Shown one piece after another: positions 23,801 through 32,000 of a stretch of 40,700 bases of DNA; within the stretch, counting starts at the first letter, position 1; the number at the start of each line of letters is the position of its first letter. Made by a program: the position numbers and the translations under genes. The stretch lies in IMG/VR virus record IMGVR_UViG_3300040801_002330, positions 1 through 40,700 of that record. The stretch is one strand, 5' to 3'. The notes beneath the pieces are model-generated. The model was not told the origin of the DNA. It saw only the letters and a program-made list of their open reading frames with translations, and made no database searches. The stretch comes from a virus.

Positions 23801-24631
23801 CGCGAGGAAATCCTCTCCCTCAGGAGTAACATAAACTGAGTTTCCGACCAAAGGCTGGGGCAGCTCAAGCATGGAGCTTGAGCTGCTTGACTCAACAAAT
23901 CTGCTATAAGGGTCTCCGTAATCAACGACTATATTGCTCGCTGGGCCAGGAGGAGCGTAGCAAACATAGTAATCAACAACTATATTCTTTGGAGGATAAT
24001 AAGGCCAATCTGTCTCTTGAGGAATCTCAACGCACAGCTGGGGTCCCTCAAGAGAAGAGTGCTCCTCTACAAATACCTCTTGTAGTAGGGCAGCTTGAAA
24101 CAGCCCAGTCTCAAAAAACTCTAACCCTGTCTGCTGCGCATACCTGTCCGATACTTCTCCGTAAGATACCAGAATAGGGCAAGGGGGTGAGTAACAAGTC
24201 CAATACTCTAAGGTGATATTCGCCGGGGGATAAAGAGGCCACTCTGTCCCCTGGTCATACCCTGCGCAAACTATTGCAGCCTCTAAAGCATCTATACCTT
24301 CTTGGAGTACAGTTTGCGTTACCCCCGCCTCAAAACTCCCAGGAAGAAAAGCGTCTACCCCGTCGTGGGCAGCATATCTATCATTTACCTCATAAGAAAC
24401 AACTACACTAGCTGCTGATCCTGGGGGCGCATAGCATGACCAATATTCTAGAGTAAGGTCTACTGGAGGGTAAACAGACCATTCGAGCCCTGGCTCATAC
24501 GCAATACAAGAAGGGGTTGCTTGAAAAAACAAGTACCCTTCAGGAGTCACATATTGGGTAACCCCTACTTCTGGTTCAGGTACCTCTAGAGTACTGACCT
24601 CATAAGGGATTAAACCTCGCTCGAAAGACAT
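20843..24631 (-). CDS. Large repeat-containing tail-region protein with Cys/YPP modules (1262 aa)
   Basis: I do not recognise the full protein. Residues about 42-320 contain four modules with YPP at 54, 134, 212 and 296, each flanked by a cysteine pair (42/66, 122/146, 200/224, 283/309) and followed by LEY-x-x-CY-x-PP and a beta-rich VVVSY. Further on are beta-rich segments with a loosely recurring NREV-x-P pattern (NVNREI, ANREVAP, QHREVVP, FEREVIP). The layout suggests an elongated, modular surface or tail protein, perhaps an adhesin. The start follows the upstream gene's stop by 2 nt without a Shine-Dalgarno, so translation is likely coupled. Two related modules occur in the 144-aa product at 33922. 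Confidence 0.75.
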   Translation of the reverse strand: MSFERGLIPYEVSTLEVPEPEVGVTQYVTPEGYLFFQATPSCIAYEPGLEWSVYPPVDLTLEYWSCYAPPGSAASVVVSYEVNDRYAAHDGVDAFLPGSFEAGVTQTVLQEGIDALEAAIVCAGYDQGTEWPLYPPANITLEYWTCYSPPCPILVSYGEVSDRYAQQTGLEFFETGLFQAALLQEVFVEEHSSLEGPQLCVEIPQETDWPYYPPKNIVVDYYVCYAPPGPASNIVVDYGDPYSRFVESSSSSSMLELPQPLVGNSVYVTPEGEDFLAAEHKSCVSDGSEEAGFTIYPPPYPIVLEYFSCYEPPLPIVVSYDTNIEIFSFHGEDFPAFGSPFVGYPGDRWLVLDEGLLASSYSVPGVAKPALIFVEEVDLFEGSEPALYNSTNRTLPPIGGEDYLEAPSFVYYITDEEGNLPETQQATTFDVRTWEPGDHFVQNSLDVLMSLVFFAEQKSTFKTSEDIEVENVTRRVLVNPWVGTTGIGEFEVYFPEPVIVGDDDLFRHGLEEVDEDIEFATTISLFRRFVGFGEQVGYFASEEHALVFDQHVEVPWLVPTRYETPGVVRHLEIAPEGHTHTQIGDITSGFGNVAVTKGVDTLLTDGHGVRRHLLYIKQPTWASMFEPSLITQIWNQDQHLLHLDGNAGEPYDEIGERVLVLNVNREIRLPGNPSLRTGDLFDTVGRSGHPVHVPGESTLSPGELMVADAVRYFDIPAISSFTTSPYHVLANAALNFTPASVDTEETGKPVVWWGQRSLTHRGSPPFGETSEPMVTHGLRSCEVKGNVQSEFEHGIFQIGLEEIFVFIDECKPRVQQGFTVKGYPVPELGIKPSDQFIEGGVKKVVNRNFEVTPWDVSLFKQELPSIDLFVRKVESPDCFFFTAGAKNTVADSTRKVAVAGVPCLLTSMLDVRNELLAPPWLMQLFLWPPGYPELDFPSLTEFGETEVKAPGVFFSDRSPFTEIDEPVVQANNIKNHNHIDFFKRSIHMVTHANREVAPAGAPDDCRGVRDPEIHCMLCGPLEDLSPGHVISPRFLVIEESCDSFNMETGSPTSSKYCSDYFNYVSKIEHFHRICKGQETGSTQLQTERPKLSLGINKVEPNADTLTNYGWFGIIPRTQRVWSAGGDDLLVSEEHDTWREHVSFDITVSPSSVSGLLFGAWEIQNQHREVVPDSGITFLWGDNNPMVHFEREVIPEPTDTDQHFQMNRLSHDPQYPQINEGPLLEETRWESAPWVFSFWREGMIYPFSAETEKYGRPDVRRAA
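23672..24508 (-). repeat. Four Cys/YPP protein modules
   Basis: Each unit of 78-84 residues contains C-x(23 to 25)-C with W-x-x-YPP between the cysteines and LEY or a near form just before the second one. DNA identity between units is low, so this is an old protein-level repeat. A disulfide or metal site per unit is possible. Confidence 0.85.
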
Positions 24632-24634
24632 TGG

Positions 24635-25603
24635 TTATACCGGCGCGACTGGGTTATACCACTTGAGCCAATGCCCTTTCATCCCGTCTGGAGGATTGAT
24701 TAGTATTCCGTACCTGTACCCAAAGTCAATAAAATTAAACTGCCATGTCCCATCTGCCGCTGGAGTCGTGTTTTTTATTGGCCCTTGAGGGTAGTTAGGG
24801 TTTGTCGGGTCTTCTCTGAAGAGAAGTACCTTGAAGTCATTTACGTCTATCTCCGCTGGAATGTTTTGAATCTGCCCAGAAACAGACCAAAACTGCCCCC
24901 CCGCGAGAGTAGTCGCAACAGAGTCACTATAGAAGCCTGCGGCTGATGAGCCAACTCCATAATCAAGAGTCGAAGTGTTTCTGGCTTCATCTATACCATA
25001 ACTTATATTTCCAGGGTCGGTGGGATAGTAGGGTGCTGAGCTTATCCTAACACTCTTTTCCACTGTAAAGTAGGAACCTGTGTGTTGCCCCAAAGTTAAA
25101 GTTCTATTGCTGAACTTATCAAAGACAGAGTTTTTAACAAGAAAGTTAAAGTTGGTTAAGTAGTTTGTACTCTGAGGACAATATACTAACTCTCCAGAAG
25201 TACCTACATAAGTACGAAGGCATCTATTGAAAATAAAATCCACCGAGTGAGTTCTATTAGTGGCGTTAGCATTCAGTTCCAAGATCCCGCAGCCATACTG
25301 ACTCGTGATCTTAATCCCCTCAAAGACCACAGGAAAGTTGTCATAAGGGGCTTGGGCTAAATTATTGGTAGTTATGAGAAACCCATGATCAACACTGGTC
25401 CCAAAAACGGGCATTGCATCAAACCCATCGTAAGAATTACTATAGTAATCTGAGTCAACAATAATGTTCACCAGCTTAGTAATAGTTAGGCCACTACCAA
25501 AATCAACAAAATCTGATATTAAAATTGTATCTCCATAAGGGGCGGCAGCAGTATGTGCTGCTGCAAGCGTTGAGTATTGGGAAGGAACTCGTAATACAGC
25601 CAT
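24635..25603 (-). CDS. Right-handed beta-helix-like protein, candidate tailspike or receptor-binding protein (322 aa)
   Basis: The N-terminus VPSQYSTLAAAHTAAAPYGDTILI has the shape of the entry to a pectate-lyase-like beta-helix, followed by many short beta strands rich in Asn, Thr and Ser. I see no catalytic acid pair I could trust. The C-terminal 90 residues contain YGILINPPDGMKGHWLKWY and look like a separate domain. I chose ATG 25603 (GGAG 7 nt upstream) over an in-frame start at 25624. The gene is AT-rich compared with most of the window (about one third G+C in lines at 25081 and 25441), which fits exchange of receptor-binding genes. Confidence 0.68.
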   Translation of the reverse strand: MAVLRVPSQYSTLAAAHTAAAPYGDTILISDFVDFGSGLTITKLVNIIVDSDYYSNSYDGFDAMPVFGTSVDHGFLITTNNLAQAPYDNFPVVFEGIKITSQYGCGILELNANATNRTHSVDFIFNRCLRTYVGTSGELVYCPQSTNYLTNFNFLVKNSVFDKFSNRTLTLGQHTGSYFTVEKSVRISSAPYYPTDPGNISYGIDEARNTSTLDYGVGSSAAGFYSDSVATTLAGGQFWSVSGQIQNIPAEIDVNDFKVLLFREDPTNPNYPQGPIKNTTPAADGTWQFNFIDFGYRYGILINPPDGMKGHWLKWYNPVAPV

Positions 25604-25632
25604 CTCTATTCTCCAAGTCGGCACGCTACAGG

Positions 25633-25659
25633 AAAAGGGAGAGGTCTAAAAACCCTCCC
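25633..25659 (-). terminator. Possible intra-operon terminator or attenuator
   Basis: On the minus strand GGGAGGG (25659-25653) pairs with CTCTCCC (25643-25637) as a 7-bp stem with one G-T pair and a 9-nt loop, followed by TTTT. It lies in a 76-nt gap between two minus-strand genes, the longest uncommitted gap in the late region. The short T-run makes partial termination more likely than a full stop. Confidence 0.5.
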
Positions 25660-25679
25660 TCTGAAGAGTAACCAGCAAA

Positions 25680-26108
25680 TTAAACCCGAAAAATCTTATT
25701 TGTGCCGTTGTTCCAGGTGATAATAATGTCGCCTCCGTTTGGAGTTATCGGCAAACCCGTCGCTGTGTCAGCCCAGTAGATAAGAGGGCTGTTTGCCTCT
25801 ACACCTCCCACATCCATATACACGCAGATAGCCTCAATCGTATCCCCACTTACAGCCACAAACCGAACATCGTCAGCGTCCACAGCGCCATTCGCATCGA
25901 CTACAGTATTCTCCATCAGCACTCCTCCTACGCCGCTGGAGCCATAATCCCGCGCGCTGGAACCAATGTCACTCAGGTGCTGATGCGTTTCGAAGTTAGG
26001 AGCATACGAACCCGTGTTAATAAGCAAACACTTAAACGTATCGTTCTCCCAGTCAATTCCCTTAGTCACAAACAGCTTCCGCGCGTTGCTATACAGTGTA
26101 TTCGCCAT
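25680..26108 (-). CDS. Tail-associated phage structural protein (142 aa)
   Basis: The N-terminus has NARKLFVTKGIDWENDTFKC, followed by HQHLSDI and then SPLIYWADTATGLPITPNGG near the C-terminus. I recognise this pattern from small virion proteins often found next to tail-fibre genes in phages; their exact role is unknown to me. It is beta-rich with no signal peptide. ATG 26108 overlaps the upstream stop (TGATG); an adjacent ATG at 26111 is equally possible. GGAG lies 4-7 nt before them. The gene is followed by the possible terminator and the beta-helix gene. Confidence 0.75.
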   Translation of the reverse strand: MANTLYSNARKLFVTKGIDWENDTFKCLLINTGSYAPNFETHQHLSDIGSSARDYGSSGVGGVLMENTVVDANGAVDADDVRFVAVSGDTIEAICVYMDVGGVEANSPLIYWADTATGLPITPNGGDIIITWNNGTNKIFRV

Positions 26109-29026
26109 CATTCATCTCCAGGTGTTTTGTTAGAAACGTAGCCTACAAAAGTAGACTTCGGGCTAGAGTACAGAGACTCTGGTTCGCCAGAATGATCTGC
26201 CCGCATTGGATCAATCTGTTCGTCATAATTGATAAGAGGGGTGCCCCACCTGTTCACCCCAACCTCTACTCTTGTTCCAATGTTACAGGAATTAAGAGAG
26301 GTCATAAACCACCATAGGCTCATCGTAGTATCGAAGATTACAGCCCCTTCCTCTTCAATCCGCTCATACGCTATTTTCTTCCCTCCAATGTGCGTATCTC
26401 CATGCAGTCTAACCTCCCAGTCAAACACATTTACCTCCTTGGTGGTCTCGCTAAACGCCCTTCTCCCCTGGACATTTATATTAAAAGGCATTGAAAAGAG
26501 ACAGATTCCTCCATCATGTCCCCACTTATCACCCTCGAGGCAGGGCTTGTAATAAGGAAAACCTGGAGGACCATAGCTCTCGAAACATGAGGGAGCGTAC
26601 TGCATCTCCAACAGTTCCCCCATCACACAATCCTCATCACTTTCCATAAGCCTGTTTACTCTAGGAGGAACCGGGCACCCTGCCCAATGGCATATAAAAT
26701 GGTAAACTTTCCCATACCTCACATATCCTGACGTGCCCCCTTGATAGATACCTGAGCAGCTTATGTTGTGCCTAACCCCTTGTTGCTCGGTTAGCTTGAC
26801 TGAATAATAAACAGACCTGTCGTTGAAGGGGATAGCAATAGCGGATCTGAATCTTTCGCTAGCAACACCATCCTCTTCCCTGAGATAATCAAAGAAAACT
26901 TGTCTTCTGATGCTACAGCATCTGGCAAAAATATCTATAAACCTCATAAAATCCGTAGTACCCGCATCCTGACCTGAGTACTTGATTGTTGCCTTAGTCC
27001 CTCCCTCAACCTGCTTTCTTAAATCAATATCTGTCGCATAGAAGTTACCCTGAATATTCCCTGGGAAGCCACTATATCTCGTCTCCACCCATTCCCCTGT
27101 AAACTGACACTCTTCCCTTGTTGTTTTATTGTAGTCCTCTCGCAGAGCTGTTTGGTCCTCCCACCAGTAATTGATTTGTATCTTTTGATCTCCAAAAAAA
27201 CCAACCCACACTGGAGCATCACATAAGGTCGGCTTAGGGTCTTTCGCGTCTTCCGTACATTGAAAGTTGAAGGTAATTAGGAAAATGCCAAGCAACGGCT
27301 CAGGAAACTTTATTTGAGGATGATTGTGGTGATAATAACTCATGCAATATGGTGGGGGAGGGTTGTATCGCGCAGGAGAGTAAACAACCCCTGTTTGCTG
27401 CTCTGTTAAAGAACCTGAGTAAGCAAACTTCGGCGTAACCTTAATTGCGTGGAACTCTTCTAATAAATCCTCCCTCTCTTCGTCAGTAACATCCCCAAAC
27501 TGATCATCGTATAATGCGCTCATCAAGTTCATATAAAGATTGCGTGTGGGCTCATATTCTGCAACACCCCACTCACTTTCTATCCTTAACAGTTTCCTCT
27601 CATACCAGGGTTCCTTTAATATCCCCAGTTGTTTCATTGCATTCCTTATAGCAACAACCCTAGAAGTCTCCTCCTCAAACAACTCATTCTTGCTCCCCGC
27701 AATGCTCCAGTGGAAAGCATACGCTGAAGTTACCTTATACCCCTGAGCATTCGTATACCACACTGTGTTAACAGCTTCCCTAGCTGTCTGCGCGAAAGCC
27801 CAGCCTTGGGAGCTGGAGAAGAAGGACTTGGAATAGAAATCAGATAAGTCATCACAAAGTTCTAATATCTCCCCAGCGTTTATTAGATGCTGCCTTTCCT
27901 CTCTATCTTTAGGAAACTGTTTACCTGACGGGAAGCCGCCGAAATAGTCAAACAGCATTTGTCCCGTAGAATCAATTTCAAAGAACTCAGGATATAGAAG
28001 CTCACACCTCCTTCTTCCTGCTGGCGTCTTGCTCAAAGGATCTATTTCCAGCGGCCACGCATACGCGCCATCCATCCCAATCTCTATAATATAGCACTGC
28101 CCATCATCTGCCTTGGTCAGCCCATGTGTCTTACCAAACTGATAATCAAACTTGACCTCAACTTTCGGGGCTACCCCATCCTTTCTCGCGGAGTACAATT
28201 TATAGAAACTACTATACAACCCCCACTTCTTAGCTATTTCCTTTATAGGGGCATATCCATCTGGGGCAATTACCTTAAAGTCTCCTAGCTTAATCCTCCT
28301 TTTCTCATACGTCTTAGTTTGTATGTTACCTAGCCCCAGCATTAGTTGAACAAGCACCCTCATATAGCCTGTGTACAGGCCTGACTTTACCCTGTGATGA
28401 ATGCTGTATCTACGTTCGCTGTCATAATCCGCCAGCGTCGCAAAGTCATGAGGAAGGTCAACGGCCAGCTTTTCTTGAGAGTCTTCGTAAAAAACCCGAT
28501 AGTGCCCCTCTTCCGAAAGCCGCACTCCATTGATAATATCAATGTCCTTTACCGCCTCTGGGTCCTCTTCCGTAGGAGCTGGTACTGTTATAGTTTTTAT
28601 AGTGGGAGAGATTACTAACCCACAAGCATAATCAGGGAACCCGAATCTGTGGACTGCTGTTTGAGTGAGGGGCTTGAACTCCTCTTCTTCTTGTGGAGCC
28701 TCTTTCTCCGGCTCCTTCGGCAGAAGGGGGGCTGGAATCTCAATCCGCCTAACCGTATCCGTGCCTGACTTATCAATAACCATCCTGGCTACTCTTCCAT
28801 CAGGCAATACCCACTTTCTCCACCCAAACTCTGACTTGCTGTTTGTGACCTGCTTGTCGAGTAGGGCAAACGCTGAGGCTAAAGCCTTCTCGTCCCCTAG
28901 CTGTGGGGTTTGGCTTCTTGAATTAAAATGCCGTGCTTGGCCCTCGAACGGAGGCGCAGCAAGGGAAGAGGGCTGGTCGGCATTAACCCGCCCTCTTCTT
29001 TGCTTAAATAACGCTGGCTGTTTCAT
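26108..29026 (-). CDS. Large virion protein of unknown function (972 aa)
   Basis: I do not recognise this protein. The first 110 residues are polar and Pro/Glu-rich (APQEEEEFKPL). The rest is a mixed, aromatic- and Cys-rich protein with segments such as YNPPPPYCMSYYHHNHP and CFESYGPPGFPYYKPC, suggesting beta-rich tail structure with possible metal or disulfide sites. It sits between the helical-repeat protein and the receptor-binding candidates, where a baseplate-like hub or tail appendage would be expected. The ATG is only 2 nt past palindrome copy 4 and has no Shine-Dalgarno. Its G+C looks lower than that of the head genes. Confidence 0.72.
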   Translation of the reverse strand: MKQPALFKQRRGRVNADQPSSLAAPPFEGQARHFNSRSQTPQLGDEKALASAFALLDKQVTNSKSEFGWRKWVLPDGRVARMVIDKSGTDTVRRIEIPAPLLPKEPEKEAPQEEEEFKPLTQTAVHRFGFPDYACGLVISPTIKTITVPAPTEEDPEAVKDIDIINGVRLSEEGHYRVFYEDSQEKLAVDLPHDFATLADYDSERRYSIHHRVKSGLYTGYMRVLVQLMLGLGNIQTKTYEKRRIKLGDFKVIAPDGYAPIKEIAKKWGLYSSFYKLYSARKDGVAPKVEVKFDYQFGKTHGLTKADDGQCYIIEIGMDGAYAWPLEIDPLSKTPAGRRRCELLYPEFFEIDSTGQMLFDYFGGFPSGKQFPKDREERQHLINAGEILELCDDLSDFYSKSFFSSSQGWAFAQTAREAVNTVWYTNAQGYKVTSAYAFHWSIAGSKNELFEEETSRVVAIRNAMKQLGILKEPWYERKLLRIESEWGVAEYEPTRNLYMNLMSALYDDQFGDVTDEEREDLLEEFHAIKVTPKFAYSGSLTEQQTGVVYSPARYNPPPPYCMSYYHHNHPQIKFPEPLLGIFLITFNFQCTEDAKDPKPTLCDAPVWVGFFGDQKIQINYWWEDQTALREDYNKTTREECQFTGEWVETRYSGFPGNIQGNFYATDIDLRKQVEGGTKATIKYSGQDAGTTDFMRFIDIFARCCSIRRQVFFDYLREEDGVASERFRSAIAIPFNDRSVYYSVKLTEQQGVRHNISCSGIYQGGTSGYVRYGKVYHFICHWAGCPVPPRVNRLMESDEDCVMGELLEMQYAPSCFESYGPPGFPYYKPCLEGDKWGHDGGICLFSMPFNINVQGRRAFSETTKEVNVFDWEVRLHGDTHIGGKKIAYERIEEEGAVIFDTTMSLWWFMTSLNSCNIGTRVEVGVNRWGTPLINYDEQIDPMRADHSGEPESLYSSPKSTFVGYVSNKTPGDE

Positions 29027-29028
29027 TC

Positions 29029-29065
29029 TGTATGTACATCGTTCACGATGAACGATGTAATTACA
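29029..29065 (-). promoter_or_regulatory. Palindromic element, copy 4 (before the 972-aa gene)
   Basis: Inner arms at 29036-29045 and 29049-29058 are perfect, around centre CGA. The gene-side TGTAT (29029-29033) is intact and the far outer piece is TTACA. The gene's ATG is at 29026, 2 nt beyond the element, and the preceding gene's stop is 3 nt before it, so the 42-nt gap is almost wholly the element. Confidence 0.82.
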
Positions 29066-29068
29066 ACC

Positions 29069-32000
29069 TCACCATTCACTATCATCATAACTATAATTAT
29101 GGTTTGTATTCTCGCTTGTAATATTCTGAGTACTGTGGGTTGTTGAGTAACTCGTAGACTCGCTTTCACTAATCTGCGTATTATCCGACGCGCTGTAACT
29201 AGCACTACCACTTAAATTGTAGCTCGCCGCACTCAACCAGGCCTGCAGCATGTTAGTGTAAAGCTGGGCTATGGAAAAAACGGCTTCCTGAGACACCCTT
29301 GCGATCTGCGCCTGAATATCCGCAACAACCTTAGTCTCCGCAACCTTAGCATCAAGCTCCAGCTTCTTAGGGGTAAAGACCCACTCTCTTCTTTCTGCCT
29401 CTTGAGCCAACTGCGTCTTCAACCTCTCAATATCAGCAACAAACCTTTCTGTTTCTGCTTGATACCTGCTAGCTGTGATCTTCGCCGCCACTTCGGCTTC
29501 GCTGATCTTCGCCCCTGTCTCCGCCCGATACCTCTCAACCTCAGCGCTCACATACGCCGAAAATGCTGTAGCCTGCGCCCGTTGAAACTCCCCCAGATAC
29601 CCTCTTTTCGACCTGGCATCCTCAACCTTAATCCCATATTGCTTTGCCAGCGAATCTACCTCAGCCGAGTACAAGTCAATGTTGATCTTATTCTCGGAAC
29701 TCCAGGTCTCCGCCGCCTGTTGCCGAGCCTTAACTGAGCTATCCCGCTGCGCCGCTGCCCCCCTTGTTTCAACATCAAACCGCTGGGTCGCTGCGTCTGT
29801 CTCAACCTTAAACCCTTCTTGCTCAGCGCCTACCTTAGCCTCCCAGACCTTTGTCAATAAATCCCTATACTTAACCTCACCATCAATCCCCGCAGCCTTC
29901 CCTTGGACCTCCGACCCATACTTGTCCATCACAGCCTTTGTCACAGCGCTGAACGTATCCGCCTCAACCTTCGCCCCGGTGGACCACGCCTCAAGAAGAA
30001 GCTTCCGCGTCCCCAGCTCCGTCTCATTCACCGAAGCCGACACAGCCCCATCAGCCCGATACTTCTCAACCAGCGCCGACACCCCTGCTTTATAGCTGTC
30101 AATTGACAGCCCCTCCTCCTTAGCCCACTTATCCACAAGAAGAGACTGGATTCTCGTTTCCGTCTCCAGCCTAGTCGCCTCATTCCGGCTCTTGTTCTCG
30201 AACTCTTTTATTAGAGTCTCCGAGATTGCTTTATATCTATCCAGATCAATCCCTCCTGCTTTCGCCCACGCATCCACTGCCATCTTCCGCTCTTCCACCC
30301 TAGCGCCAATTTCGGACGACTTAGCCTGGGTTTCTGTAGAGTATTGCTGGAGTAAAGCATCAGAGAGCGTCTTGAACGACTCGAACTTGATTGTTTCTTC
30401 CTTACTCCATGAGTCCACAAGCAGCTTCCGCAGCTCAACTTCCCCGCTAATCCTACTTGCCTCCGCCCGAACCCGCTCGGAGTAAATGGTTGATAGCGTC
30501 TGGGCTGTCTTGGAGTACCGCTCAACCTTCAGCCCCTCTTCCTTAGCCCACGCATCTAGGAGAATTTGCCGGAACGACAGCTCCGCCTCGAGCCGACTCT
30601 TCTCCGCTGTGACCTCCGCCTGATAGATACTAACAAGGGTCTCGGAAGCCGTCTTGAACGACTCAAGATTAACTTGCTGCTCCCTTGCCCAAGACTCGAA
30701 CACAAGCTGCTTGACCTGGGTCTCGGCTTGTAGCCTCTTAGCCTCACCCTCTGTCGTTGCCGAGAACAACCTGGCTTTGCCCTCGCTTTCTACCTGAAAA
30801 CCTTGGAGAGCAATAGAGTTCTCACGCTGCCAACTATCCATCAGCATCTTTCGTAACTCAATCTCCCCTGTGACTCTCTTACTTTCCGCGTCAATATCTG
30901 ATTGATATACGGAAGACAGAACCTGGGATAGGGTTTTATAGCTGTCCAGCGCTAGGGTACTTTGCTGCTGCCATGCTTGTAGCTGTAGCGTAACCACCCC
31001 GATTTCACTCTGAAGCCGCTTAGCCTCAGCATCGGACGCTGTGGAGAACTCTTTGAGAATCCCCTCTATTTTAGTAGAGTATGCTTGTAACGTGACGCTG
31101 GCCTTATCAGCCCATCCCTTTAACTTAACCGTCGCCTCTTCCCGCCATCTGTTTAACACAAGCTCTTCGTAGCGGAAGAAGTTATCCTGATTTAGCTTAA
31201 GAAGAAACTGCTTGTCCTCTCTTCTATCCTTCGCTTCCTGGGTCGCCTGAGCCAACGCAACCTCATTGAGAAGCTCCTGCTTAGTCTGCTGCGCCTTTCT
31301 TAACGCACTATTCAGTGCCGGCAGCGGCATCCCAAGACCAAGGGATGCTGACATATTAACAGCATCCCATTCCTGGGCCAGCGCCTGCTTCGTGATCTTT
31401 TGGGACTCTTTCTGATAAATTAAATCATACGTCGAGGCATCTAGGATCGACTCAGTAGGATATGTCTCTTTCGATGGCAGCGGATTTATATCTGCAACCA
31501 CTGGCGCTGTTCCCACATCAGGGCTGTCGGGCAACGTCGGCCTGCCTGGGAAGTTGGCTATTAGCTCAGCAATGGTAGGAGGATCAATAAAGGTCGGAGG
31601 CGTTGGAAGGGTCGGAGACTCCGGGAAGTTGAAACTTAGTTCTGCGAGTGTGGGGGTGTCCGTGATCCCTGGAGCATTCTCCATCGCCGGCGCTGTTGGG
31701 AAGTTGGAGGTAATCCCACCAACCTCTGGCGCGCTGACCAGCGTCGGAGCCTCGGGAAGAGTCGGCTTCGTAGGGAAGTCTGGAGTAACCTCCTCGAAAG
31801 AAGGCGCTGTAACGACTTCCGGCGCATCAGGAATGTTAGGATCGTCAGGGAATCCTGATACTACATCAGTAACCTCAGGTGCTTCCTCAAACCCAGGCTG
31901 AGTAGGCAGCGTCGGGACCGAGGGAAAGGATACGTTAACTGTCGTATCTGGGCTGTCAGGAAGACTCGGAGCCGTAGGAATACTGGGGTCAGCCGGGAAT

